Shown one piece after another: positions 7,838 to 16,119 of a stretch of 62,064 nucleotides of DNA. The stretch comes from Phycisphaerales bacterium (GTDB lineage: Bacteria > Planctomycetota > Phycisphaerae > Sedimentisphaerales > Anaerobacaceae), in assembly GCA_020352515.1 (NCBI GenBank), contig CP070678.1, positions 3,211,284-3,273,347 of the forward strand. Reading direction: 5' to 3'. Each line of letters begins with the position of its first letter. Position 1 is the first letter of the stretch. The notes under the pieces are model-generated. The model worked only from the letters and a program-made list of their open reading frames with translations. It was not told where the DNA came from and searched no databases. The translations under genes were made by a program, and so were the position numbers.

Positions 7838-9855
7838 TGAACCGAACGATACGGGCTACTATTGGTGCGATTCTTATCTTGGTGATTGCTTTTTCGGCCA
7901 TCAGCATTTGCCAGACGGTGGGGAAAAGGCTGAAGGTGGATGTTACGGAGCAGCGGCTGTACACGCTTAGCAAGGGCACGAAGGCGATTCTGGGCAAGCT
8001 GAACCAGCCTATCAAGGCCAGGCTGTACTATGCGAAGACGGCGGCTCTGAAGGGTCCGGATCAGATTCGGTTTTTCAACAACTACTACGAGTTCGTCAAG
8101 GCGCTGCTCGAGGAGTACGTTGCGGTGGGCAGGGGGATGGTTGAGCTGGAGGTGATAGACCCGAGGCCCTTCTCGGACGAGGAGGAGCAGGCGCTTCGCT
8201 ACGGTCTTCAGCGATTTCCGATTACCCCCGAAGAGAACTTCTTCTTCGGCCTTGTGGTTCAGACGCAGTTCGGTGTTGAGAAGGTGATACCGTTCTTTTC
8301 GCCCGACCGGCAGAATTTCATCGAGTACGACATAAGCTATCTTATCGACACGGCGATCACACGTCAGAAGAGGAAGATCGGGGTGCTGAGCTCTCTTGCG
8401 GTGATGGGCGACGACGTGACGGGGTACATGGAGGAGATGATGAGAAGGCAGGGCCAGCAGCCGCAGCCGGCCTGGACGATCGTCGAGCAGTTGCGCAGGA
8501 AGTTCGAGGTGACGAAGGTCGAGGCGGACGTAAACGACATAAATGATGTTGATATTCTGCTGGTGATTCACCCGAAGGATCTGCCGGAGCGGACGCTGTT
8601 CGCGATAGACCAGTACGTGCTGAAGGGGGGCAGGGCGATTGTGTGCGTGGACCCCCACTGCTTTATGGACAGGCCGGATCGGATGGCCATGCAGATGGGG
8701 CGGCCCCCGACGCAAAATTCCGACCTGAACAAGCTGCTGAAGAACTGGGGTCTGGAGATGCCGGCGAGTACGTTCGCGGGAGACAGGAGCCTTGCGATTG
8801 AGACCCCGACCCGTCCGAAGCAAAGGCCCGAGAGGATCATAGGCTACCTTGCTCTTAGGCCGGACTGCTTCAACGAGAACAGCGTCATCACCACGCAGTT
8901 GAACGACGTCCAGGTGCTTTTCTCGGGGATTCTCAGAGAGTTCGATCCGTCGGAGGGGAGCGGCGATGATGACCCGAATTCGAAGACGGCCGACGAGCCG
9001 AAGGTGGAGTTCGAGCGGACGCCGCTGGTGATGACGACCAACAGGGGCAACTCCTTTACGATCAGCAGCCCATACGAACTGATGATGCTGGACGCATCGA
9101 GGCTGATGCAGGGGTTCATTGACGGCGACAAACCCGTGGTGATGGGCTACCAGGTAACGGGGCGTTTCAAGAGCAGCTTTCCGGAGGGCATCGAGATCGA
9201 GGTCGAGGACGAATCCTCGGACGACCCAAACGACCCCAATGACAGTCCAAAGATGGTCAAGAAGCGCGTGACCGGGCTGGTTCGGGCCGAGCAGGATTGC
9301 GCGGTGGTCGTATTCGCGGACGTCGATTTCATAAGCGACCAGATTGCCTATCAGCCTACCTTTTTCGGAAAGATTGTTCGCGGGGACAACAGCGCTTTGA
9401 TGCTGAACACGGTCGAGGATCTGAGCGGTTCGAGCGACCTGATATCCATCCGTTCGCGCGGCAACTTCAGGAGGCCTTTCACGGTGGTTGACAAAATTGA
9501 AAGGCAGGCCGAGGCGGAGACGGCGGCGGAAGTGGCCAAGATCAACATGGAGATCGCCGGCTTCAACAAGGAGCTGCAGAACATTCTGGCTACGGCCAAG
9601 GAGGGGCAGGAGGAGGTTGTTGGCAGTTCGATAATGGATAAGAAACGGGACCTTGAGCTGAAGATACACCAGGCCGAACGTGAGAAACGTCGTGTGAATA
9701 TGACAAGGCGCGAGCGAATAGACGGCCTCGGCAAGACGCTGCAAAACGCAAACATGTTGACCGCTCCGGCCGTCATTCTTTTGATTGCCGTTCTGCTGAG
9801 CCTTCGCCGGAGCGCAAGAAAGAGGCATTATATCAGCCATGCGAGCGATGCCTGA
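7837..9855 (+). CDS. GldG-like ABC transport auxiliary membrane protein
   Basis: 672 residues. One membrane helix near the N-terminus (about 5-25), a large extracytoplasmic part with the GldG/ABC_transp_aux signature (VDVTEQRLYTLSKGTK near 28, then LYYAKTAALKG and VELEVIDPRP), a charged coiled-coil region about 555-635, and a C-terminal helix (about 640-657) followed by a basic tail. The middle has an acidic linker with repeated DPN tripeptides (ESSDDPNDPNDSPK). GldG proteins work with ABC-2 permeases at the inner membrane; what they export is unknown outside gliding bacteria. Start is fixed by the TAATG overlap with the permease gene. Confidence 0.85.
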   Translation: MNRTIRATIGAILILVIAFSAISICQTVGKRLKVDVTEQRLYTLSKGTKAILGKLNQPIKARLYYAKTAALKGPDQIRFFNNYYEFVKALLEEYVAVGRGMVELEVIDPRPFSDEEEQALRYGLQRFPITPEENFFFGLVVQTQFGVEKVIPFFSPDRQNFIEYDISYLIDTAITRQKRKIGVLSSLAVMGDDVTGYMEEMMRRQGQQPQPAWTIVEQLRRKFEVTKVEADVNDINDVDILLVIHPKDLPERTLFAIDQYVLKGGRAIVCVDPHCFMDRPDRMAMQMGRPPTQNSDLNKLLKNWGLEMPASTFAGDRSLAIETPTRPKQRPERIIGYLALRPDCFNENSVITTQLNDVQVLFSGILREFDPSEGSGDDDPNSKTADEPKVEFERTPLVMTTNRGNSFTISSPYELMMLDASRLMQGFIDGDKPVVMGYQVTGRFKSSFPEGIEIEVEDESSDDPNDPNDSPKMVKKRVTGLVRAEQDCAVVVFADVDFISDQIAYQPTFFGKIVRGDNSALMLNTVEDLSGSSDLISIRSRGNFRRPFTVVDKIERQAEAETAAEVAKINMEIAGFNKELQNILATAKEGQEEVVGSSIMDKKRDLELKIHQAEREKRRVNMTRRERIDGLGKTLQNANMLTAPAVILLIAVLLSLRRSARKRHYISHASDA

Positions 9856-9916
9856 TTCATGTGTGGCGGTTTATGGTTTGGTTAACGTGACGTAGTTGAC
9901 CAGAGGAGTTTTTACA

Positions 9917-11206
9917 ATGAGCAACAAGACACTGCTGACTTTGGGCGTTGTCGCCCTTGTTATGGTGATATGGGCTGTTATTCAATCGAGCGTTTCCAGT
10001 GGTCCGGGTGCCCGGCCGGATAAGATTAATTACCTTCTTATCCAGGGGCTCGACACGGACAGCATCCAAGGCATAGTGGTGGGAGCCGGGGAGGAGAAGG
10101 TGACCCTCAAGCGCCGAGGCAGAGCGTTCGTGGCGGCGGACAAGGACGATTATCCGGCCGAGATGGAGCGTGTAAACAGCCTGATCTCGGATTGCATTGG
10201 GATACAGACGGTGGAGCTATACACCGACGATGCCTCGAACCACGAGGTGCTCGAGGTGACGGAGGGGAAGGCTCGGTCCCTTGTGAAGTTCCTCAAGTCC
10301 GACGACGCGCTGATAGCCGGGGTCGCAATCGGCAAGAACAGGGAAACGGGCGAAGGCTCGTACGTGCGGCTGCTGCCGGGGGACAAGGTTTACGTGACGA
10401 TGCAGTCGCCGTGGATCAGGAGCAGGGCGGTGGACTACGTGGATCAGGAGATTCTCTCGGTCAAGCGCGACGACATCGTGTCGGTGACGGTTGCTTCGAA
10501 AGACGGCGAGTATACGTTGAGGGCGGGGGACGCCGACAGTGTCACGCTGGAGAACGTTCCGGCAGGCAAGAAGCTCAAGAGCAGCGACGCGCGAACGGTT
10601 TTGAGCAGTGTGACAAGCATTAGGTTCGACGACGTGAAGAAGGACGCGAGGTTCGACGACGTGAAAAAGGACGGGAACGATCTTACGTTCGAGGACAAGT
10701 TTGTTTGCAGACTGAAGGATTCGACGGTTTACACTCTCGAGATAGCGAAGAGAGACGAGAAGACTTACGTTACGTGTAGTGCGGAATTCACGGATGCCAA
10801 CGCGGTCGAGAAGAAGCCGCTGTCGCAGGGGGGGCAGGTGGAATCGCAAGAGGAGCTCAAGAAGAAGGAGGCCAAGCTGCTGGCGAAGGAGAACGCGGGC
10901 AAGTACACCGTCAGGCACCGTGGGTGGGTCTACGAGATTCCGGACTGGAAGGCGAACAACCTGACGAAGAAGCTCAGCGACCTGCTGGAGGACGAGAAGA
11001 AGCCCGAAGAGGAGAAGGTCGAGGACCCGAACACTGCCAAGACGGTCGAACGGGACCCGACGGCGGTCGAGAAGTCTGTTGTCGTCGAGGCCGTCGAGGC
11101 AGTTGAGCCGGGTGCGGGCGAGAAGGATGATCCGAATGCGACGAAGGCCGTCGAGCCGAATGCGCCGGCAGCGCCGGAGCCGAATTCGGTTGGGGCGGGG
11201 ACTTAG
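9917..11206 (+). CDS. DUF4340 domain-containing membrane-anchored protein
   Basis: 429 residues from the ATG at 9917, preceded by AGAGGAG. A single N-terminal helix (about 5-25) anchors an extracytoplasmic DUF4340 region (about 40-360). DUF4340 genes are regularly next to GldFG-like exporters, as here, and are thought to be part of the same envelope complex. Two oddities are visible: a nine-residue tandem duplication, RFDDVKKDA followed by RFDDVKKDG, near residues 236-253, and a low-complexity tail of E, V, A and P with DPN/EPN tripeptides (EDPNTAKTVE, DDPNATKAVEPN), similar in style to the linker in the preceding GldG-like protein. Confidence 0.8.
   Translation: MSNKTLLTLGVVALVMVIWAVIQSSVSSGPGARPDKINYLLIQGLDTDSIQGIVVGAGEEKVTLKRRGRAFVAADKDDYPAEMERVNSLISDCIGIQTVELYTDDASNHEVLEVTEGKARSLVKFLKSDDALIAGVAIGKNRETGEGSYVRLLPGDKVYVTMQSPWIRSRAVDYVDQEILSVKRDDIVSVTVASKDGEYTLRAGDADSVTLENVPAGKKLKSSDARTVLSSVTSIRFDDVKKDARFDDVKKDGNDLTFEDKFVCRLKDSTVYTLEIAKRDEKTYVTCSAEFTDANAVEKKPLSQGGQVESQEELKKKEAKLLAKENAGKYTVRHRGWVYEIPDWKANNLTKKLSDLLEDEKKPEEEKVEDPNTAKTVERDPTAVEKSVVVEAVEAVEPGAGEKDDPNATKAVEPNAPAAPEPNSVGAGT
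10622..10675 (+). repeat. 27-bp tandem duplication inside the DUF4340 gene
   Basis: Two consecutive 27-base units starting at 10622 and 10649 differ at only a few positions and keep the frame, producing a duplicated nine-residue block. The high similarity indicates a recent duplication. Confidence 0.8.
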
Positions 11207-11290
11207 GGTGTGCGGCGTTAGTGATGTTCGTGCGGGGGCTCGCCCGGCGCCGGATGATACTACGTCGACTTTGAAAGGCCGGGGTCAAGT

Positions 11291-12595
11291 ATGAACGGAC
11301 AATCTCACACTACTTCTCATCGCCGGATTTATGCCGCTCTGATTCTCGTCCTAACGGGCTTGTTCGGTTCGGGGGCCTGTGCGGAGGGCCAGAAGGCTCC
11401 CAGACGGCAGCCGCCGGCGCGTCGTGCTCCGGGGCCGGTCGAGTTTGTTGCACATCGCATCGGAAGGTATCGGAGCGAGGCGTGCGGGGTGGGCGATTTC
11501 AACAACGACGGCAGGCTGGATGTTATCGCGGGCTCATACTGGTACGAAGCGCCCGATTTCAAGGCACACAAGTTCAGGTCGCTCGAGGACAAGGTGGATG
11601 CGGGCGGCAACCGGCACGTCGTCGGCGAGGACGGGAAGGGTTATTTCGACGACTTTATGAATCTGCCGCTCGATGTGGACGGCGACGGGCGGCTGGACGT
11701 GGTGACGTGTTCGTGGTTCAGCAAGCGGATCGACTGGTATCGCAATACGGGAGTGGGCGGGAGCCCGTGGCCGATGAGCGTGGTGGTGGAGAACGGCAAC
11801 TTCGAGGCGGGAGACGTGTGGGACATAGACGGCGACGGGCGCGAGGCGGAGATACTGCCGCACAGCCGGGCGACGATCTGGTACGAGATTGCCAAGGGCG
11901 CCGACGGGACACAATCTCTTGTAGGGCGGGTGGTGTCAAAGGAGAAGAGGCTCTGGGGCGGGGGAGTGGGTGACGTCAACGGTGACGGTCGTCCGGACAT
12001 ATTGCGGCCGGATGCGTGGTACGAGGCGCCCGCCGATCCGAGAGCCGGCCAATGGAAAGAGCACGCTCTTGCCCTGGGCGGCCCGAGCGAGAAAGAGGCG
12101 GCCGATACGCCGCAGATATGGGTCTATGACGTTGACGGCGACGGGCTCAACGACATAATAACGGGGGCGGCGCATGCGTACGGGCTTTTCTGGTATCGCC
12201 AGGAGAAGACGGCTTCGGGGGCCTCGTTCGCTCGGCACGTGATCGACAAGTCATGGTCACAGGTCCACAGCGTGACCTTGGCCGACCTCGATACCGACGG
12301 CGACCTCGATATCGTTACCGGGAAGCGGTTCTACGCCCACAACGGCGGCGATCCGGGCGGAAACGATCCGCTCGGGCTCTACTGGTACGAGCTTAATCGC
12401 GGGCGAGGCGTGCGTTGGAAGAAACACGTGATTTCCTACGGGGAGGGTGTCGGTGCGGGGTTGAATATCCCGGTGGTGGATATGGACGGGGACGGCGACC
12501 TTGATATTGTCGTGACCGGCAAGTGGGGCGGCCCCGTTTACTTTGAGAACAGGTCGAAGCGCTCGCCGGTGGGCATTCAAGGGAAGCAGAGATGA
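11291..12595 (+). CDS. Secreted VCBS/FG-GAP repeat protein
   Basis: 434 residues with an N-terminal signal sequence (hydrophobic stretch about 12-30). Calcium-binding-type repeats recur: VGDFNNDGRLDVI near 65, LDVDGDGRLDVVT near 130, VWDIDGDGREAEI near 177, VGDVNGDGRPDIL near 228, VYDVDGDGLNDII near 280, LADLDTDGDLDIV near 335 and VDMDGDGDLDIVV near 398. These D-x-D/N-x-D-G loops are the hallmark of a seven-bladed FG-GAP/VCBS propeller, covering almost the whole protein. Probably an extracytoplasmic binding or carbohydrate-associated protein. It lies 84 bases after the DUF4340 gene and overlaps the following HEAT gene by ATGA. Confidence 0.85.
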   Translation: MNGQSHTTSHRRIYAALILVLTGLFGSGACAEGQKAPRRQPPARRAPGPVEFVAHRIGRYRSEACGVGDFNNDGRLDVIAGSYWYEAPDFKAHKFRSLEDKVDAGGNRHVVGEDGKGYFDDFMNLPLDVDGDGRLDVVTCSWFSKRIDWYRNTGVGGSPWPMSVVVENGNFEAGDVWDIDGDGREAEILPHSRATIWYEIAKGADGTQSLVGRVVSKEKRLWGGGVGDVNGDGRPDILRPDAWYEAPADPRAGQWKEHALALGGPSEKEAADTPQIWVYDVDGDGLNDIITGAAHAYGLFWYRQEKTASGASFARHVIDKSWSQVHSVTLADLDTDGDLDIVTGKRFYAHNGGDPGGNDPLGLYWYELNRGRGVRWKKHVISYGEGVGAGLNIPVVDMDGDGDLDIVVTGKWGGPVYFENRSKRSPVGIQGKQR

Positions 12596-15165
12596 CAGCG
12601 GCGAGAAAGCGGCTCGGCGCGATGCTTGCCCTGTGCTGTCTTGCCGCCTCGGCGGCGGCCTGCAGGGCTGCGGCGGATGAATCCGAGATCGACAGGATAC
12701 TGGCGCCGGTCGCCGACTACAAAGGCGGGACGGGCACCGAGGCGCTGGCTGCCGTTGAGAAGCTGATCCGTGAATCGCAGGGCATTGCGGAGCGGCGAAA
12801 GCACATCGAACTTCGGCTTGCCGGGATGCTCGAATCGGACATCTCCCTCGATGCGAAACTCTTTATCTGCAGGCAGCTCTGGTTTATCGGCACGGCCGAT
12901 TCGGTGCCCGCGGTGGCGAAGCTTCTGCTGGATGAGCAGACGGCGGATATGGCTTGCTATGCGATCGGGCAGAACGAGAGCGAGGAGGCCGGAGAGGCGC
13001 TTCGCGAGGCGCTGGGGAAGGTTTCGCCGGGCGTTCAGGTGCGCATCATTAATCTTCTCGGCGACCGCCGGGACCGGCAGGCGGTTGACGCTATGGCGCC
13101 GCTGGTATTCGGGGCCGACGAGCAGGTCTCCGAGGCGGTGGTTGCGGCGCTCGGAAAGATCGGCGGCGGCGAGGCTATTGCGATGCTGGGGCGCGCCCGT
13201 GCCGAAGGTGGCTCCGACTTGAAACTGGCGGCCACGGACGCATATCTGCGGTGCGCCGAGGACCTTGCCGCAGCAGGGCGGAAGGGTGAATCGGCCGCGA
13301 TCTACAGGGAATTGACCGGCGAAGAGGAGGAGCCGTTTGTTCGCAGCGCGGCTGTGAAGGGCTTGGCGGATACCGGTGGTCCGGATGCCGTTGGCATCGT
13401 GGTGGCGGCGCTTCAGGACAGCGACCGGATGGTCAGGACCACGGCCAGGGGCTGCGTTCGTACGATGGAGGGGGAGGGTGTCACGGAGAGGTTTGCGGCC
13501 GAGCTTGCAAAGATATCCGGCGCCGAGCGTATCGGGCTGCTGGGGGCCCTTGCGGACCGCGGTGACCCGGCGGCTCTTGGCGCGGTTATGGCGTTTGCAG
13601 AGGACGGGGATGTTGAGGTCCGAAAGGCGGCGTTGCAGGCGGTCGGCAAGCTCGGCGACGTATCTTCGGTGCCGCTTCTGGTGAAGGCGGTTGGCGGTGA
13701 TGCCGGTTCGGTGGAGATGCTTGCAGCTCGGAGAAGTCTGGAGCTGCTTGGGGGCGAGGGGGTGGACGATGCGATAGTCGAGAGCATGCTCGCATCGGAG
13801 CCGTCCGTGCGAGCCCGGCTCATAGGGGTGCTCAGCAATCGAAATGCGGCGGGGGCCGTTCCGGAGCTGCTGAAGGAAGCGGCCGGACCGGAGGCGGGTG
13901 TCCGCAAAGCGGCGTTCAGAGCTCTCGGCAGGCTTGCCGAGCCAAGAGACCTGTCACTGCTTCTGACGCTGCTCGTTAACCTTCCGGAAGACCAGGGGCG
14001 CAGAGAGGCTGAAAGGGCGGTGGTAGCTGTTGCCCGCAAGGGCGCCGGCCGAATGGGTCGCACCGACCCGGTGCTTCGCGTTCTGCAGGCCAGGAAAAGC
14101 ACGGGCGTCAGATGTTCTCTGCTGAGGGTGCTCGGCGGCATTGCGGACGTCGAGTCTTTGTATGCGCTCGAGGCGAGCCTTAAAGATCCCGACCCGACGA
14201 TTTATGATACGGCGGTTCGCGAGCTGGCGAACTGGCCGAATGCCGACGCTGCGCCGGCCCTGGCCGGGGTATTCGGCGACGCTAAGAGCCGGACGCACCG
14301 GATTCTGTCACTGCGCGGATTCGTGCGTCTGTTGAACCTGCCCTCGCAAGATCTTGCGGTGCAAAAGAAGCTCGATATGTACAAGGCGGCGGTGGCGCAT
14401 GTTGAGCTGCCCGAAGAGAAGAAACTCTTTCTGGCCGGGCTGGCGAATGTCGCGCATCCGGAGGCTTTGGAGATTGCCGCCGCTTATGTTAATTACGACG
14501 ATGGGGTAAGAGCGGAGGCGGTTCTGGCTGCGATAAGAATCGCCCGCGGCGTTTGCGGGAGCCATCCGGATAAGGCAAAGGCAGTCGCGCGGCGGGTGCT
14601 TACCCTGGCGGCGGGCGATTTGGCGAGCGAGCGAGCGGAGGAGATAATCAAGATCATCGCAGGATTCGGGGACTACATGACGGCCTGGCAGGTCTGCGGT
14701 CCGTTCGGGGGACAAGCCGGGGACTACCAGCAGTTGTTCGATACCGCTTTTGGGCCGGAGAAGCCGGGGGCAGGGCCTTTGAACTGGCGTCTTATGCCGG
14801 CCGGGCGAGACCTTGCCAGACCGTGGGTGCTTGATGTGTCGAGCATCTTTGGCGGCGAGCAGCGGGTCGCCTATCTGCGGACGTGGGTCAATTCCGAGAC
14901 ACAACAGCAGGTGCGTCTCGAGATTGGAAGCGACGACGGCGTGAAGGTCTGGCTCAACGGGGCGCTCGTCCATGCAAACACTGTCACCCGCAGCTTCGAG
15001 CCCGGCTCGGACAGAGTTGACCTGTCCCTGCAGAAGGGGTGGAATTACCTGCTTGTAAAGCTCGCGCGGAACGGTGAGAGCTGGCTGTTCTGCGCGCGAC
15101 TCAGGACGCTCGATGGCTCTGCGGTCGGCACGGCCGGCGTCGACTGTATGCGCGAAATGGATTGA
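12592..15165 (+). CDS. Large secreted HEAT-repeat protein with C-terminal beta-sandwich
   Basis: 857 residues. A signal peptide (about 1-25, ending in CRAAA) is followed by a long array of roughly 30-residue helical HEAT repeats (about 90-680) with motifs such as DVEVRKAALQAVGKLGD and EQVSEAVVAALGKIGG. The last 150 residues form a different, beta-rich region: WQVCGPFGG near 700, then GSDDGVKVWLNGALVHAN near 780 and KGWNYLLVKL near 820, a lectin/PA14-like module common in planctomycete secreted proteins. HEAT arrays are protein-binding scaffolds. The start overlaps the VCBS gene stop (ATGA), indicating translational coupling. No enzymatic motif was found. Confidence 0.82.
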   Translation: MTAARKRLGAMLALCCLAASAAACRAAADESEIDRILAPVADYKGGTGTEALAAVEKLIRESQGIAERRKHIELRLAGMLESDISLDAKLFICRQLWFIGTADSVPAVAKLLLDEQTADMACYAIGQNESEEAGEALREALGKVSPGVQVRIINLLGDRRDRQAVDAMAPLVFGADEQVSEAVVAALGKIGGGEAIAMLGRARAEGGSDLKLAATDAYLRCAEDLAAAGRKGESAAIYRELTGEEEEPFVRSAAVKGLADTGGPDAVGIVVAALQDSDRMVRTTARGCVRTMEGEGVTERFAAELAKISGAERIGLLGALADRGDPAALGAVMAFAEDGDVEVRKAALQAVGKLGDVSSVPLLVKAVGGDAGSVEMLAARRSLELLGGEGVDDAIVESMLASEPSVRARLIGVLSNRNAAGAVPELLKEAAGPEAGVRKAAFRALGRLAEPRDLSLLLTLLVNLPEDQGRREAERAVVAVARKGAGRMGRTDPVLRVLQARKSTGVRCSLLRVLGGIADVESLYALEASLKDPDPTIYDTAVRELANWPNADAAPALAGVFGDAKSRTHRILSLRGFVRLLNLPSQDLAVQKKLDMYKAAVAHVELPEEKKLFLAGLANVAHPEALEIAAAYVNYDDGVRAEAVLAAIRIARGVCGSHPDKAKAVARRVLTLAAGDLASERAEEIIKIIAGFGDYMTAWQVCGPFGGQAGDYQQLFDTAFGPEKPGAGPLNWRLMPAGRDLARPWVLDVSSIFGGEQRVAYLRTWVNSETQQQVRLEIGSDDGVKVWLNGALVHANTVTRSFEPGSDRVDLSLQKGWNYLLVKLARNGESWLFCARLRTLDGSAVGTAGVDCMREMD

Positions 15166-15233
15166 CTTTTGCCGTCGGTACAGAATATAATATGAATTGT
15201 GTTCTCGGAAGTCTGCCCGGGGGGAACCGGAGT

Positions 15234-15923
15234 ATGATGGTGAACGAACGAAGGGCCTTTACCCTGATAGAGCTTCTGGTGGTTATCGCCATCATTGCGC
15301 TGTTGATGGGAATACTGGTTCCGGCGCTGCAGAGGGCCCGCAAGCAGGGCAAGGAGGTTGTCTGCAGGAGCAACATGCGTCAGATAGGTCTTGGTGCGCA
15401 ATTGTATGCCGAGGAATGGGATCTCTTTGTCCCCCGGGGCGCGGCGGGCAATGTGGCGTGGTACGTTCTTTTCATGCCTTTTCTGGCGCAGAGGCCGATT
15501 GGCGGTGACTACCGCAACGTGGAGATATACCGCTGCCCGAGCTATCCCAATAAGGAGCAGACGGTCTGCTATGTTGTTAACGGGTGGGATTTTAGAGACA
15601 AGAACGACACTGTCGGGCGCGAGATATTGACGCCTACAAGCCTGAGCGAGTGCCGGAGGCGGCCTTACACGCTGTACCTTGTTGACAACGAGGACGGTCC
15701 CTGGCGGCACATTATAAAGAGCGAGAACGATCCGGGTATAAACCGCTGCGATGTGTGGAATCCCGGCCATCTGCCGACCTCGGAGAGTCAGGACGTGACA
15801 AGGGGCCGGCGCGTTGCGAGACAACGGCACCGGCTGGGGACAAACTGTCTTTACCTCGACTGGCACGTCGAATGGATGGCCGCCGAGAAGATGAGCGTCG
15901 AGGACTGGAGATTTGAAAAATAA
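15234..15923 (+). CDS. Type II secretion-type pseudopilin (prepilin N-terminal cleavage/methylation protein)
   Basis: 229 residues. The class III signal is textbook: RRAFTLIELLVVIAIIALLM, where cleavage and N-methylation by the prepilin peptidase would precede Phe. The segment CRSNMRQIGLGAQLYAEEW is the planctomycetal pseudopilin block, and RHRLGTNCLYLDWHVEWM near the end resembles the H-X9-DG motif with DW in place of DG. ATG 15234 (or 15237) follows GGGGAACCGGAG. The gene closes the operon that begins with the ABC exporter, 68 bases after the HEAT gene. Such proteins are very numerous in planctomycetes and their assembly role is unproven. Confidence 0.85.
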   Translation: MMVNERRAFTLIELLVVIAIIALLMGILVPALQRARKQGKEVVCRSNMRQIGLGAQLYAEEWDLFVPRGAAGNVAWYVLFMPFLAQRPIGGDYRNVEIYRCPSYPNKEQTVCYVVNGWDFRDKNDTVGREILTPTSLSECRRRPYTLYLVDNEDGPWRHIIKSENDPGINRCDVWNPGHLPTSESQDVTRGRRVARQRHRLGTNCLYLDWHVEWMAAEKMSVEDWRFEK

Positions 15924-16101
15924 CGCGGCAGCTTTGGAAAGCCGATATATTGATGACGGCAAGTGTGTTTTTTGAGATTAGAGCCTTAGAATCTCGGATA
16001 AATTCATAGCAGAGCATGCCGGAGCACAGGTCTCTGTGATTTGCATTGCGGCTGCGGCTTGTTGAGCCGCGCCGAGGGACATGAATTGATTCGTTGAGGG
16101 T

Positions 16102-16119
16102 ATGAGCACCGAAAGGTGA
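16102..16119 (+). other. Five-codon upstream ORF overlapping the next start
   Basis: ATG AGC ACC GAA AGG TGA follows a GAGGG sequence, and its TGA overlaps the GTG start at 16116. The arrangement could couple translation of the long downstream gene; it may also be chance. Confidence 0.25.

Noticed and set aside
7765..9840. Very long open frame (691 codons) on the minus strand opposite the GldG-like gene
   Set aside because: It has no recognisable domains and exactly shadows a well-supported gene; GC-rich codon use creates open antisense frames.
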